56,127 bases of DNA from Acidobacteriota bacterium (GTDB taxonomy: Bacteria; Acidobacteriota; Terriglobia; Terriglobales; Acidobacteriaceae), in NCBI GenBank assembly GCA_021803035.1, contig JAJZME010000054.1:1-56127 (forward strand), read 5' to 3'. Both the position numbers and the translations under genes were made by a program. Below, piece by piece: positions 44,027 to 53,547 of this stretch. Under the pieces are notes generated by a model. That model was not told the DNA's origin. It worked only from the letters and a program-made list of their open reading frames with translations, and made no database searches. Each line of letters begins with the position of its first letter. Positions within the stretch are counted from its first letter, which is position 1.

Positions 44027-44042
44027 GTGATGAACATCACGG
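44027..44042 (+). promoter_or_regulatory. Crp/Fnr-type operator upstream of the decaheme operon
   Basis: TGTGATGAACATCACG contains GTGAT-N4-ATCAC. If the -10 is TAATCT (44064-44069), transcription starts near 44076 and this site is centred at about -41.5, the standard position for class II activation. The -10 assignment is weak (three of six bases), so the distance is suggestive, not proof. Confidence 0.6.
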
Positions 44043-44232
44043 TCCCGCAAATGACATAAACGTAATCTTCTCAGCAGAGTGATGCTCCGCACAATTTAGA
44101 CCCTCTTCTAGCCCTTCCGCTGGACGGATGCGGTTTTGGATCGCCCGACAGAAGATCGCCGGACGACGACGGCTGGTCGTGCAAGTGGCCTCGGAATGAT
44201 GCGGTGGAAGTTTCTTTGAAGGCGGTTTGTTC

Positions 44233-45207
44233 ATGCATGAAGATGTGCCAGTAACGCGAATTTCACACGGTGCAGCTCCGGGCAGCAAAAGACCGGGACT
44301 GCGAGCTTTCCTGACGTTGCTGCTTGGCGCAGGCATGGTATGCGCCACAGCACTGGCTGGTTCCAGGCCGGCCAAGCAGGCCGCCGGGGCCCAAGCCAAA
44401 GCAGCCGCGCCTGCCGCATCGGATTACGTAGGCTCCGATGTTTGCGCCGCCTGCCATCAATCGGTCGTGGACGGATTTGCAAACAATCCCCATACCAAGA
44501 TGATGCTGATGCATGGCGATAAGGGGATCACCTGCGAAAACTGCCACGGGCCGGGCAAGGCGCATGCCGAAGCCGGCGGTGATGTGAGCAAGATCTTCGA
44601 TCCTGCCAAGGCCACGCCCGCGCAGGTGAACGCGATGTGCCTGAAATGTCATGCGCAGACGCATCCCAACTTCCTGCGCTCTCCGCACGACAAGGCCGGC
44701 CTGAGCTGCATCAGTTGCCATAGCATCCACGACAGCAAGACTGCGGAGTATTTGCTCAAGACTCCGCAGCCCCAGCTCTGCTATCAGTGCCATGGCGACA
44801 TCAAAGCGAAGTTCAACATGCCGTTCCATCACCCGGTCAATGAAGGCGTGGTCCAGTGCACCGACTGCCATGATGTTCACGGCACCTTCCAGAACGCCAA
44901 TCTGAGGAACACGGCCGACCAGAACATGATTTGCACCAAGTGCCACACGGATGTGCGCGGACCGTTTGTGTACGAGCACCCTCCGGTGAAAGCCGATGGA
45001 TGCCTGGCATGCCACAGCCCGCACGGTTCGGAGAACGCGCGCATGCTGAACATGCCGTCCATCAACACCTTGTGCAACCAGTGCCATAGTCCGGTGGCCG
45101 GCGACACGGTTCACGGGATGGGCGCTGGATCGGCAGAACTGGCGCCGTGCACCAGCTGCCACACCTACATCCATGGGTCGAACATCAATGCGGCGTTTCT
45201 CCGGTAG
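44233..45207 (+). CDS. Decaheme c-type cytochrome (DmsE/MtrA-like)
   Basis: A 324-residue periplasmic cytochrome. The ATG at 44233 has a GAAGGCGG site; the TTG at 44227 is an alternative. A signal peptide (RAFLTLLLGAGMVCATALAGS) is followed by exactly ten CxxCH heme motifs, in order CAACH, CENCH, CLKCH, CISCH, CYQCH, CTDCH, CTKCH, CLACH, CNQCH and CTSCH. Number of hemes and length match the DmsE/MtrA/PioA family, which fills an outer-membrane barrel and wires the periplasm to the outside. The next gene encodes such a barrel. The role would be electron transfer to extracellular acceptors or from donors such as Fe(II); direction cannot be told. No surface MtrC/OmcA-like cytochrome or inner-membrane CymA-like dehydrogenase is in this window. 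Confidence 0.93.
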   Translation: MHEDVPVTRISHGAAPGSKRPGLRAFLTLLLGAGMVCATALAGSRPAKQAAGAQAKAAAPAASDYVGSDVCAACHQSVVDGFANNPHTKMMLMHGDKGITCENCHGPGKAHAEAGGDVSKIFDPAKATPAQVNAMCLKCHAQTHPNFLRSPHDKAGLSCISCHSIHDSKTAEYLLKTPQPQLCYQCHGDIKAKFNMPFHHPVNEGVVQCTDCHDVHGTFQNANLRNTADQNMICTKCHTDVRGPFVYEHPPVKADGCLACHSPHGSENARMLNMPSINTLCNQCHSPVAGDTVHGMGAGSAELAPCTSCHTYIHGSNINAAFLR

Positions 45208-45330
45208 AAACGATGGGGCCGGTCCGCGCCTTCGCGACAAATCGGAGGGCGTGGTCCGGATCCCGTGCCGGGTTCGCATTTGGGTTCCAGGTTTCAACGT
45301 GAGCAAGGTTTTTTCAAGTGAGGCTTCATT

Positions 45331-47913
45331 ATGAAGAAAATAGGCTGGTTTTCAGGGCTGTTCCATCCGCCGCTCCGTGCTGCAATGATCCAGCGCGTGG
45401 CCGGGGCCGTTGGGGTTGTCGCTCTACTCATGATGGCGGGCACGGCAAGCGCCCAGACGCAGGGTGCGCAGATCGTGTCGACCACGCCGCCGGTTGCTCC
45501 GCAGGGTTATACGGTCCATGAGAGCATCTACCTCGGCGGACACATGGTCGGCCTCTCAGGCAGCGGGGCCATGTACAACACGATGGTCAACATGCAGTCG
45601 GGGCCTCGGGTGCTGGGCGAGACCTTTGATATGCGCGCATTGCCGTCCAACAAGCACTCCCTTTTTGATGCGCTCTCGGCCTTCAGCAACGGCTTCGGCG
45701 GCGATCCCAACAACTATGCCTCGTTGAACCTGTACAAAGGCAAGATTTACCAGTTCTCCGGAAATTTCCGCCGCGACCGCCAGTACTTCGACTACAACCT
45801 GCTGGGCAATCCCAACATCCCCAGCGGCCAGTCGATTCCGATCGGGCCATCTACCGCGCCAACGGGCTCATTCCCTTGGCCCCAGGTAAAGCAATCCCCG
45901 TTCCTGTACAACACCGTGCGCCGCATGACGAACACCAACCTCACCCTCTTTCCGTTGTCGAAAGTGACGTTCCGGGCGGGGTATTCGCAAAATATCTTTC
46001 AAGGGCCGAGCCTGAGCCCCAGCGGCTATCAGTTTGGCGGCTCTTATTCCGTCCTGCTCCAGGAGATGCAGCGCAACAGCACCGACGATTTCATGGGCGG
46101 CATCGATTGGAAGCCTGTGCGGGACACCAAGCTGACGTTTGAGGAGCACGTCGACCATTACAAGGGAGACTCTTATTTCACGCTGAATCCAGCCGCTTTA
46201 CTGGTGCAGGAAGCGGGCGGAGCCAAGGTCGCCTTCCTGACCAACTACTTCAACCTGACGCCCTATTCCAGCAGTGCCTGCAACGCGAATGGCGGGACGA
46301 TACTCTCCCCGCCGCAGAGCCCCAACGGACTGCCGATAATCAACCCGGCCTGCGCAGTGGCCAGCAGTTATCTGCGCAGCCAGCCCACGCGCGTCATTTT
46401 CCCCACCGAAATTTTCCGGTTTGAAAGCACGAGCCTGAAGAATGTCGTGATGAACGGCGATGTTCGCTACACAGACGCCAACATGAGCCTGCCCAACTAC
46501 TACGAGAACTTCCAGGGCCTGACTACGGCGAGCAGCAAAGCTCCGGCTTATCGCGAGTTGCAATACACTGCCAGCGGTTCCGCGAAACGGAAGGTGACGG
46601 CAGCCGATTTTGGGATTGTCTGGCAGACGACGCCGGATTTCAGCTTCGCCGAGCAATTGACCTTCTCAAATGCCCAGCAGCCGGGAACCACAACCATGAC
46701 GAGCGAGACCACAGCGGCCACGCCCTCCACGGATCAAACCATTACTTACCCGGGTGCGCTGATTGTCACCAAGTCTGCTACCGGAGCGTCCACCTTTGAA
46801 GGCAGCGGTGCCGTCGGTGTCCCCTTGCCCGGCTTTTTCGGCCAGAAGCTTTTCATCAACCGGCTGACGGCTAGCTGGGATGCCACAGCGCGTGCAACCT
46901 TCGCAATTACCTATCGCTACGGTCTGCACGTCATCGCCGAAGGCATTCCGCACAGCGATCCGCTGGCCCCGGGCGCCACGAATAACGGAACCGTCACCAT
47001 TCACGAAAACGGCGGCGTCTTCCACGCCGCATTACGCCCGACCTCCAATTGGGATATCGACGGTTCGGTCGAAATCCTTGCCTTCGACAATGCCTTTACC
47101 CCCATGGACCCGCGGCAGTTGAAGGTGTACAACGTGCACACCATGTACAGGCCGAAGTCCTGGGCAACTGTCACGGCAGTCTTTAACGACCGGGAACTGC
47201 ACAACAACACCAACAACACCGGCACCGCATCGCCCACTGGCCCGCTCGATCACGTCGCGCACACGCGTGCCGTGAGCCTGGGCGCGGAGTTGTTCCCAAA
47301 TCAGCACTACGGGCTCACCTTTAACTACACCTATACCGATGTCTACATGGCCGGTAATATCTGCTACGATGCCGCCGCCAGTCCTGCATTCCCCGGCGCT
47401 GCTCCTGCCAGCGGCGCGCTGTGCCCCGGCGCGACCGTCAGAGGGACCAACTATTACGAGTTCGGGCCCGTCCGGAACTTCGAGGATGCGCCGACCAACA
47501 CCGGCCTGGTGGCTTTTACGGTGTCTCCCAGGAAGTCAATCCGCTCCAATATCGGCTATAACATCAACTCCGTTGACGGCAGCCGCTTCTACAACGACGC
47601 GCGCGACGTCGCCGGTTCGCTGGTCAACACCTATCAGTCTCCTTTTGTGAATATTGCCTGGACGAGCCGCCCCGGCATCACCTGGAGGGCTGAATACAAC
47701 TTCTACGGCTACGGCGAAGGCGGTCCTTCAGGTGCGCCTTATTGCAGCACTTCGAATCCCACGCTGGCCTCTCCGACGGTTCCCGTCGTTCCTTGCAATT
47801 CCCCGTCTCTGGCGGGGACGCAAACCGGCTTGACCATCTCGCCGGCGGGTGAAACACTGCCTCGGAATTTCCATGCAAATATCGTTACGCTCGGAGTACA
47901 CTACGAGTTCTAG
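45331..47913 (+). CDS. Outer-membrane beta-barrel, MtrB/PioB-like, partner of the decaheme cytochrome
   Basis: An 860-residue exported protein. The signal peptide has a hydrophobic core (GAVGVVALLMMAG) and ends SAQT near residue 40. The rest is an alternating-residue pattern of amphipathic strands rich in Tyr, Phe and Asn, and the chain ends VHYEF with an aromatic last residue, as in outer-membrane barrels. Repeated strand motifs (FRAGYSQN, LTFEEHVDHYKG, WDATARATFAITYRYGL, NYTYTDVY) recall MtrB/PioB. Its position 123 bases behind a decaheme cytochrome fits that family exactly. No CxxC at the N-terminus, seen in some Shewanella MtrB, is visible. It is longer than Shewanella MtrB (about 700) and nearer PioB in size. 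Family assignment rests on context plus barrel features, so it could also be another porin-cytochrome barrel. Confidence 0.8.
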   Translation: MKKIGWFSGLFHPPLRAAMIQRVAGAVGVVALLMMAGTASAQTQGAQIVSTTPPVAPQGYTVHESIYLGGHMVGLSGSGAMYNTMVNMQSGPRVLGETFDMRALPSNKHSLFDALSAFSNGFGGDPNNYASLNLYKGKIYQFSGNFRRDRQYFDYNLLGNPNIPSGQSIPIGPSTAPTGSFPWPQVKQSPFLYNTVRRMTNTNLTLFPLSKVTFRAGYSQNIFQGPSLSPSGYQFGGSYSVLLQEMQRNSTDDFMGGIDWKPVRDTKLTFEEHVDHYKGDSYFTLNPAALLVQEAGGAKVAFLTNYFNLTPYSSSACNANGGTILSPPQSPNGLPIINPACAVASSYLRSQPTRVIFPTEIFRFESTSLKNVVMNGDVRYTDANMSLPNYYENFQGLTTASSKAPAYRELQYTASGSAKRKVTAADFGIVWQTTPDFSFAEQLTFSNAQQPGTTTMTSETTAATPSTDQTITYPGALIVTKSATGASTFEGSGAVGVPLPGFFGQKLFINRLTASWDATARATFAITYRYGLHVIAEGIPHSDPLAPGATNNGTVTIHENGGVFHAALRPTSNWDIDGSVEILAFDNAFTPMDPRQLKVYNVHTMYRPKSWATVTAVFNDRELHNNTNNTGTASPTGPLDHVAHTRAVSLGAELFPNQHYGLTFNYTYTDVYMAGNICYDAAASPAFPGAAPASGALCPGATVRGTNYYEFGPVRNFEDAPTNTGLVAFTVSPRKSIRSNIGYNINSVDGSRFYNDARDVAGSLVNTYQSPFVNIAWTSRPGITWRAEYNFYGYGEGGPSGAPYCSTSNPTLASPTVPVVPCNSPSLAGTQTGLTISPAGETLPRNFHANIVTLGVHYEF

Positions 47914-48124
47914 CCAAAACCATTTGCCCCTCGGAAGATGGAGGGCCGCGTAGCTCAGAGCTTTGCCGATGCGCCCCTTCGTTCGCGGAGGGGCGGAATC
48001 GCTGGCGGACCATGAATGTCCGTCCGGCGCAACAAGCGTAAAACGTTCGTCTTGAAGAGACCGCATGAATCCACTGGCGCCTGCGGGCGCCGAAGAACCG
48101 CGGAGAGCATTCAGGAGTTTTACC

Positions 48125-48451
48125 ATGAGCAAGTCTATCCAGACCGTTCTTGTGCTGGCTGCCGCTGTATCGCTGACCGGCGCGTTGAGCTTCGCCCAGT
48201 CCTCCGGCGAAGCGGTTTACAAGGCCCATTGTCAGAGTTGTCATGGTCCGGCAGGCATTCCCAATCCGGGGATTGCCAAGATGCTGGGCGTGAAGCCGAT
48301 TACGGACCCGGCGGTCAAGAAATCAACTGAGGCGCAGATGATCCAGGACACGCGCAACGGCGTGGGCAAGATGCCGCCGTTCAAAGGCAAGATCACCGAC
48401 GCTCAGGTCAGGAGTGCTGTGGCTTACTTCCGCTCGTTCATGAAGAAGTAG
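48125..48451 (+). CDS. Small monoheme c-type cytochrome (first of tandem pair)
   Basis: A 108-residue exported cytochrome c. The ATG at 48125 has a CAGGAG site. A Sec signal ends LSFAQ; the heme motif is CQSCH and the distal Met is in GKMPPF, both typical of class I cytochromes c. It would be a soluble periplasmic electron carrier. It is about 60 percent identical by eye to the gene at 48779, clearly a tandem duplicate. It lies 211 bases behind the barrel gene and probably carries electrons to or from the decaheme conduit. Confidence 0.92.
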   Translation: MSKSIQTVLVLAAAVSLTGALSFAQSSGEAVYKAHCQSCHGPAGIPNPGIAKMLGVKPITDPAVKKSTEAQMIQDTRNGVGKMPPFKGKITDAQVRSAVAYFRSFMKK

Positions 48452-48778
48452 CGTACCGGGAGTAAGAGGCAGGAGTTACGGGCAAGAAGCGCTGGCACAA
48501 CTCCCGGCGCACGGAAAGTTGCACGATAGGTGCGCCCCATGGGACCACATGGCCGTCCCGGTGAACATCCGGACCGGCCGGCAATCCCGGCAAGGCGCCA
48601 AGCTGTAGCGGGACCACGTGAACGATCTTTCCCGAAAGGGGCGGATCCGCCGTATACGAAGGCCGGAATCGGCGCACGAAAGCGTGGAACGATCCAATGC
48701 CTCCGGCCGGCAGGCATGCAAGTAAAAACAGGAAATTCGCCCGGCATGTCGGCTGGGGGAAACAGAAGGAGAGTTGTA
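48452..48778. other. Gap between tandem cytochromes, no supported gene
   Basis: A 327-base gap. No convincing coding frame, terminator or promoter was recognised. An AAGGAG ribosome site for the next gene lies at its right end. Confidence 0.45.
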
Positions 48779-49099
48779 ATGACCAAGTCGATGCGTTCCA
48801 TCGTGGTGCTGGCCGCCACATTCGTTGTAGCCGGCGCTATGTGCTTTGCCCAATCTGGTGAAGCGCTCTATCAAGCTCACTGCCAGAGCTGCCACGGCCC
48901 CAAGGGCGTTCCCAATCCGGGGATTGCCAAGATTCTGGGCGTCATGCCGGCGAATAGCCCCGCCATGAAGAAGCTCACCGAGGCGGAGATGATGGCGGTC
49001 GTCAAGAATGGCAAGGGCAAGATGCACCCGATCCACGGGCTGTCCGACGCTCAGGTCAAGGCCGTGGTGCTCTATTTCCGCAGCCTCGGCAAAAAGTAG
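48779..49099 (+). CDS. Small monoheme c-type cytochrome (second of tandem pair)
   Basis: A 106-residue exported cytochrome c. The ATG at 48779 has AAGGAG upstream. The signal ends MCFAQ, the heme motif is CQSCH, and the distal Met is in GKMHPI. It shares long identical stretches with the preceding gene (such as NPGIAK and the FRS end). Differences are concentrated around the distal Met loop (KMPPFKG against KMHPIHG), which may shift redox potential or partner. A strong terminator follows. Confidence 0.92.
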   Translation: MTKSMRSIVVLAATFVVAGAMCFAQSGEALYQAHCQSCHGPKGVPNPGIAKILGVMPANSPAMKKLTEAEMMAVVKNGKGKMHPIHGLSDAQVKAVVLYFRSLGKK

Positions 49100-49140
49100 C
49101 AATCGATCCCAACCGTAAATCGAATGGATGGGAAAAGCCA

Positions 49141-49180
49141 CGCAGCGGCCCGCCGTTTCCGGCGGGCCGCTGCGTCTTTC
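49141..49180 (+). terminator. Terminator of the cytochrome operon
   Basis: A perfect 15-bp GC-rich stem (49141-49155 with 49160-49174) has a TTTC loop and TCTTTC after it. It lies 41 bases after the last cytochrome gene, so transcription from the decaheme gene plausibly ends here. Confidence 0.85.
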
Positions 49181-49251
49181 AGCGAATCATTGTACCGGGC
49201 ATGGGCCGGGATGGTAGGCTTGCTTTTTGCCGTCCGGGAGCGCAATTCCTC

Positions 49252-50721
49252 ATGCATTCCAACCATCATCTCTTTCACTTCAATCTCATCGCCGCGGCTC
49301 ACGCGTCGATGATCGAGCACGGCTTTCAGCCCGATTTGCCGGCCGGCACCGAAGCCGAGCTGGCCATCATCGCGGCCGATTCCGAACTGCCCGCTGTGTC
49401 CGGCATCGAAGACCTTCGCCATCTGCTCTGGTCCTCGATCGACAACGACACCTCAAGAGATCTCGACCAGATCGAGTGGGCCGAGCGCCTGCCTGACGGC
49501 CGCATCCGTGTGATCGTGGGTGTGGCCGACGTGGACGCGCGGGTGCATGAGGGCGGCGTGATCGACGGCCATGCCCGCATTGAGACGACCTCGGTTTACA
49601 CTGGCGTCAAAGTCTTTCCCATGCTGCCGGTGGAGCTTTCCGAGGGCGTCACTTCGTTAAATGAGAACGAGGACCGCGCCGCGATCGCGGTCGAGTTCTG
49701 CGTGGCCGCCGACGGCACGGCTTCCGAGGGCAAAGCCTACCGCGCGCTGGTCCGCAATCGGGCGCAGTTGGCCTATCACAGCGTTGGCGCGTGGCTCGAA
49801 GGCAAGGCCGAAGCGCCGGACAAAGTGGCCGCCATCCCCGGTCTGGCCGAGCAGCTCAAATTGCAGGATGAAGCGGCGCAGCGCATGGTGGGCTGCCGAT
49901 TTCAGCATGGTGCGCTCGACCTGGAAACCATCGAGACGCGACCCGTCATGCTGCACGAGCAGGCGGTCGAACTTGCGCGCCTGGAAAAGAACCGTGCCAC
50001 CGCGCTGATCGAGGAATTTATGGTGGCGGCCAACGGCGTGATCGCCCGCACCCTTCACGATGCCGGCGTCGCCTCCATCCACCGCGTCGTCCGTACTCCC
50101 AGGCGCTGGGAGCGCATCGTGAACCTGGCCGCGGGCTTCGGCGCCACGCTTCCCGCCGAGCCGGACTCCAAGGCCCTCAATGGCTTTCTTCTTGCGGAAA
50201 AGCGCAGGGATCCCGACCATTTCCCCGATCTCTCGCTCGCCGTCATCAAGCTCATGGGCCCCGGCGAGTATGTGCTTGTCAAGCGGAACGGGGAGTCGCC
50301 GGGCCACTTCGGCCTCGCCGTGCAGGACTATACCCACTCCACCGCGCCCAACCGCCGCTATCCCGACCTGATAACCCAACGGCTCCTGAAGGCGCTGTTC
50401 GCCAGCCGGCCGCAGCCCTACTCCGAAGACATGCTCCAGGACATCGCCGTGCGGTGCACGCAAATGGAGGACGCCGCGCGCAAGGTCGAGCGCGAGATGC
50501 AAAAGCGCATCGCCGCCGTGGTCCTGCACCCGCACATCGGCCAAAGCTACCGCGCCATCGTCACCGGCATAAACCGCTACGGAACCTTCGTGCGCACCTT
50601 CGACCCCCATGTTGAGGGTATGCTGGTACATGACGGCAAAGGGCTGGATGTGGGGGATCGCCTGACCGTCAAACTAATCGCCACCGACCCGGAACGCGGC
50701 TTCATCGATTTTGCGGCGTAA
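49252..50721 (+). CDS. RNB-domain ribonuclease (RNase II/R-like)
   Basis: A 489-residue exoribonuclease-family protein. The ATG at 49252 begins [10 protein letters not shown]; the GGGAG upstream is spaced a little far. The RNB domain has [15 protein letters not shown], with Asp64, Asp66, Asp70 and Asp72. The last Asp of the usual DD pair is Gln73 here. Downstream, [11 protein letters not shown] (usually TSPIRRYPD-like) is conserved, and a short S1-like segment ([18 protein letters not shown]) ends the protein. N-terminal cold-shock domains of RNase R are missing, so this is a short subgroup. Whether Gln73 leaves it active is unclear, since a neighbouring Asp is the key residue in RNase II. 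It starts 101 bases before glnD. Confidence 0.88.
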   Translation: MHSNHHLFHFNLIAAAHASMIEHGFQPDLPAGTEAELAIIAADSELPAVSGIEDLRHLLWSSIDNDTSRDLDQIEWAERLPDGRIRVIVGVADVDARVHEGGVIDGHARIETTSVYTGVKVFPMLPVELSEGVTSLNENEDRAAIAVEFCVAADGTASEGKAYRALVRNRAQLAYHSVGAWLEGKAEAPDKVAAIPGLAEQLKLQDEAAQRMVGCRFQHGALDLETIETRPVMLHEQAVELARLEKNRATALIEEFMVAANGVIARTLHDAGVASIHRVVRTPRRWERIVNLAAGFGATLPAEPDSKALNGFLLAEKRRDPDHFPDLSLAVIKLMGPGEYVLVKRNGESPGHFGLAVQDYTHSTAPNRRYPDLITQRLLKALFASRPQPYSEDMLQDIAVRCTQMEDAARKVEREMQKRIAAVVLHPHIGQSYRAIVTGINRYGTFVRTFDPHVEGMLVHDGKGLDVGDRLTVKLIATDPERGFIDFAA

Positions 50722-50822
50722 CGCTCCATCGCACCTCGTGGAACCAGAATGCGCGATGCGCGCAAACATCGCTTATTCTGTTAATAACTTCTCTTGCTTC
50801 GGCAGGCCGGGCAGCAACCCTC

Positions 50823-53432
50823 ATGAATTCAGTGGTTTTGGCAGTCGACGATCTACGGGAGCAGTATACGCGGGAGATGGCGCTGGTGCGCCAGACCTGC
50901 GAACGCACCGGCGAAGGCACGGCTGCCATCCGCCGCCGTTCCGCCGTGGTAGACCGCATCATTGTCGAGATGTGGCGGCGCGCCTCCACGGACCTGATCC
51001 AGCAAAACGCCGCGGTGCTGGCCATAGGCGGCTACGGCCGCAAGGATCTTTTCCCCTACTCCGATATCGATATCCTTTTTATTTTCAGTGACGATCGCGC
51101 TGAAGCGCGCTGCCGGGAAGCCGTCCGCGCGGTGATTCAGGGCATGTGGGATGTCGGTTTGCGTGCCAGCCCCACTTCGCGCACGCTCAAGGAGGCGAGC
51201 CGCTTCGATCCCGACAATATCGAATTTACCCTGGCCACGCTCGACCGCCGTTTCCTTGCTGGCCACTTTCCGCTTTATCAGCAGCTTCATCAATCCGTCC
51301 TGCCCGGCCTCGTTCTCAGCGAGTGGAACCCGATCACGCAAAAGCTCAGTGAGCTGGCCCGCGTGCGCCACGCCAAGTACGGCAACACCATCTTTCACCT
51401 GGAGCCCAATCTCAAGGAATGTCCCGGCGGCCTGCGCGACTTTCACCTCGCCGTCTGGTTTGCGCTGCTGTTTCAGTTAAAGGAAACCCGCGAATGGCCC
51501 CGCCAGCGCGGCAGCGTCTTCCAGAGCGCCCGCGGCGATGCCGAGGCCGCGTTCGACTTCCTCGCCTCCGCGCGCTCTTTCCTCCACTTCCGCCACGGCC
51601 GCGATGACAATGTGCTCGACTGGCAGTCGCAGGATGAGGCTGCATCGCAATCCATCGGGCTGGAAACCCGCGGCACTGCCGATCCTTCCTACTGGATGCG
51701 CACTTACTTTCGCCATGCGCGCGTTATCTATCGCCGCGCCGCGCTGCTGATGGAACATCTGCCCGCTCCGGTCAGCTTCTACCGCCAGTTCCGCCGCCGC
51801 CGCACGCCCATTCCAGGCACCGATTTTCTCCTCGACCAGGGCCGCATCGACATCCAGCCCGCCGGGGAGTTCACTGACACCGCGGCCATCCTGCGCATCT
51901 TTTCGCTCATGGCCACGCACGGCTACATGCTCTCGCAGGCGGCGGAAGATCGCATCACCGACGCCCTGCCGGCCCTCGCCATTCATATTCCCGAGGGCCC
52001 CTATCTGTGGAACGCGCTGCGCGAGGTCCTGCTCGGGCCCCATGCGGCGCACACGCTCAGAACCATGCATGCCCTCGGCGTGCTCGAGATGCTCATCCCC
52101 GAATTCCACGGAATCGACGCCCTGGTCATTCGCGACAGCTATCACCGCTACACCGTCGATGAGCACACCTTCCTTGCCATTGACAACGTGCACGGGCTCC
52201 GCCAGCCCGGCCACGAATTCGAGCGGCGCCTCGCCCAGTTATTGCCCGAGATCGACCGCCTGGACCTGTTCCTGCTGGCTCTTCTGCTGCACGATACCGG
52301 CAAGGGGCGCCGCACCGGCGAGCACGCCAGCCAGAGCGTCGAATTAGCTGCCAGCTTCCTGGCCCGTCTCGACCTCGATGCAGAGGAACGCGAGTCTGTC
52401 CTCAATCTCATCCGCCTTCACCTTGAAATGTCGAATGCCATGCGCCGCGACATCTTCGACCATGAAAATGTCCGCGCCTTCGCCGACAAAATCGGCAGCC
52501 CGCAGATGCTCAAGATGCTCACCATCATGACCTTCGCCGACATCAAGGCCGTCAATCCCGATGCCCTCACCCCATGGAAGGCCGAAAATCTCTGGCAGTT
52601 CTACATCTCCACGGCCAATTTCCTGGACCGCTCGGTCGACGCAGTCCGCTACCACGCCGCCATCGATCCCACGCTCCTCAACCGCATTCGCGCCATGGTT
52701 CCCGCCGCGCAGTACGATGAACTAAGGCAATTCCTCGAAGGCCTGCCGCAGCGCTACTTGCAAACCCGCCTCCCCGAGCAGATTCGCCACCACTTCCAGA
52801 TGGCGCTTGACCTCGACAAAGACCCGGTCCAGGTCGATCTCCGCCCCGCGCGCCAGCTCTATGACCTCACCGTCATCACGCGCGACCGTCCCGGCCTGTT
52901 TGCCGACATGGCGGGCGCTCTGGCTGCCTGGGGCATGAACATCGTGCGTGCCGGCGCCTACTCCAACGATGCCGGCGTCATTGTGGACAGCTTCCACTTC
53001 ACCGACGTCTTCCGCACCATCGAGCTGAACCCCAGCGAAAAGGAGCGCTTCCTGCGCAACATCCACGACGTGGTGGCGCAACGGGTTTCGGTGCAGCAGC
53101 TTCTGGCCAGCCGCAGCCATCTCAACTACACCGGCAACATCAAAGTCGAAGTCGCCACCCGCCTCGATTTCGACTCCGAATCCTCGACGCACGCCACCCT
53201 GCTGCAGGTCATCGCGCAGGATCTGCCCGGTCTGCTGCGGCACATCGCGCTGACGCTGAGCCGCCATCAATGCAATATCAAAGTCGCCCTCATCGACACC
53301 GAGGGTGAAACCGCAATCGACGTCTTTTATCTCACCAGCAACGGCGAAAAGCTCAGCCCTGAAGCCCAGAAGGCTCTGGCCGCCGATCTGACCCTGGCAT
53401 TGGAGTCCATGCGCGTGCCCGCGAACGCGTGA
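50823..53432 (+). CDS. glnD: Bifunctional [protein-PII] uridylyltransferase/uridylyl-removing enzyme
   Basis: An 869-residue nitrogen-status sensor. The N-terminal nucleotidyltransferase has [17 protein letters not shown] with metal ligands Asp81 and Asp83. The HD domain has [10 protein letters not shown] and LLLHDTGKG with His490-Asp491, for removal of UMP. Two C-terminal ACT domains (about residues 690-770 and 800-869) bind glutamine. All domains are intact and length is normal. It would uridylylate PII (GlnB/GlnK) when glutamine is low. PII and ammonium transporter genes are not in the window. It follows the RNB gene by 101 bases, but the two are functionally unrelated. Confidence 0.95.
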   Translation: MNSVVLAVDDLREQYTREMALVRQTCERTGEGTAAIRRRSAVVDRIIVEMWRRASTDLIQQNAAVLAIGGYGRKDLFPYSDIDILFIFSDDRAEARCREAVRAVIQGMWDVGLRASPTSRTLKEASRFDPDNIEFTLATLDRRFLAGHFPLYQQLHQSVLPGLVLSEWNPITQKLSELARVRHAKYGNTIFHLEPNLKECPGGLRDFHLAVWFALLFQLKETREWPRQRGSVFQSARGDAEAAFDFLASARSFLHFRHGRDDNVLDWQSQDEAASQSIGLETRGTADPSYWMRTYFRHARVIYRRAALLMEHLPAPVSFYRQFRRRRTPIPGTDFLLDQGRIDIQPAGEFTDTAAILRIFSLMATHGYMLSQAAEDRITDALPALAIHIPEGPYLWNALREVLLGPHAAHTLRTMHALGVLEMLIPEFHGIDALVIRDSYHRYTVDEHTFLAIDNVHGLRQPGHEFERRLAQLLPEIDRLDLFLLALLLHDTGKGRRTGEHASQSVELAASFLARLDLDAEERESVLNLIRLHLEMSNAMRRDIFDHENVRAFADKIGSPQMLKMLTIMTFADIKAVNPDALTPWKAENLWQFYISTANFLDRSVDAVRYHAAIDPTLLNRIRAMVPAAQYDELRQFLEGLPQRYLQTRLPEQIRHHFQMALDLDKDPVQVDLRPARQLYDLTVITRDRPGLFADMAGALAAWGMNIVRAGAYSNDAGVIVDSFHFTDVFRTIELNPSEKERFLRNIHDVVAQRVSVQQLLASRSHLNYTGNIKVEVATRLDFDSESSTHATLLQVIAQDLPGLLRHIALTLSRHQCNIKVALIDTEGETAIDVFYLTSNGEKLSPEAQKALAADLTLALESMRVPANA

Positions 53433-53547
53433 TTTGTCGCCAGGCCGTGCAGCATCGTTGTGATGTACACGGCCCTTTGTTTCCTGGGGCGTTGGTTAGC
53501 GGGCAGTGGGGAATCGGGTGGCCGCGGAGCATTCCGTGGTTCGCGCC

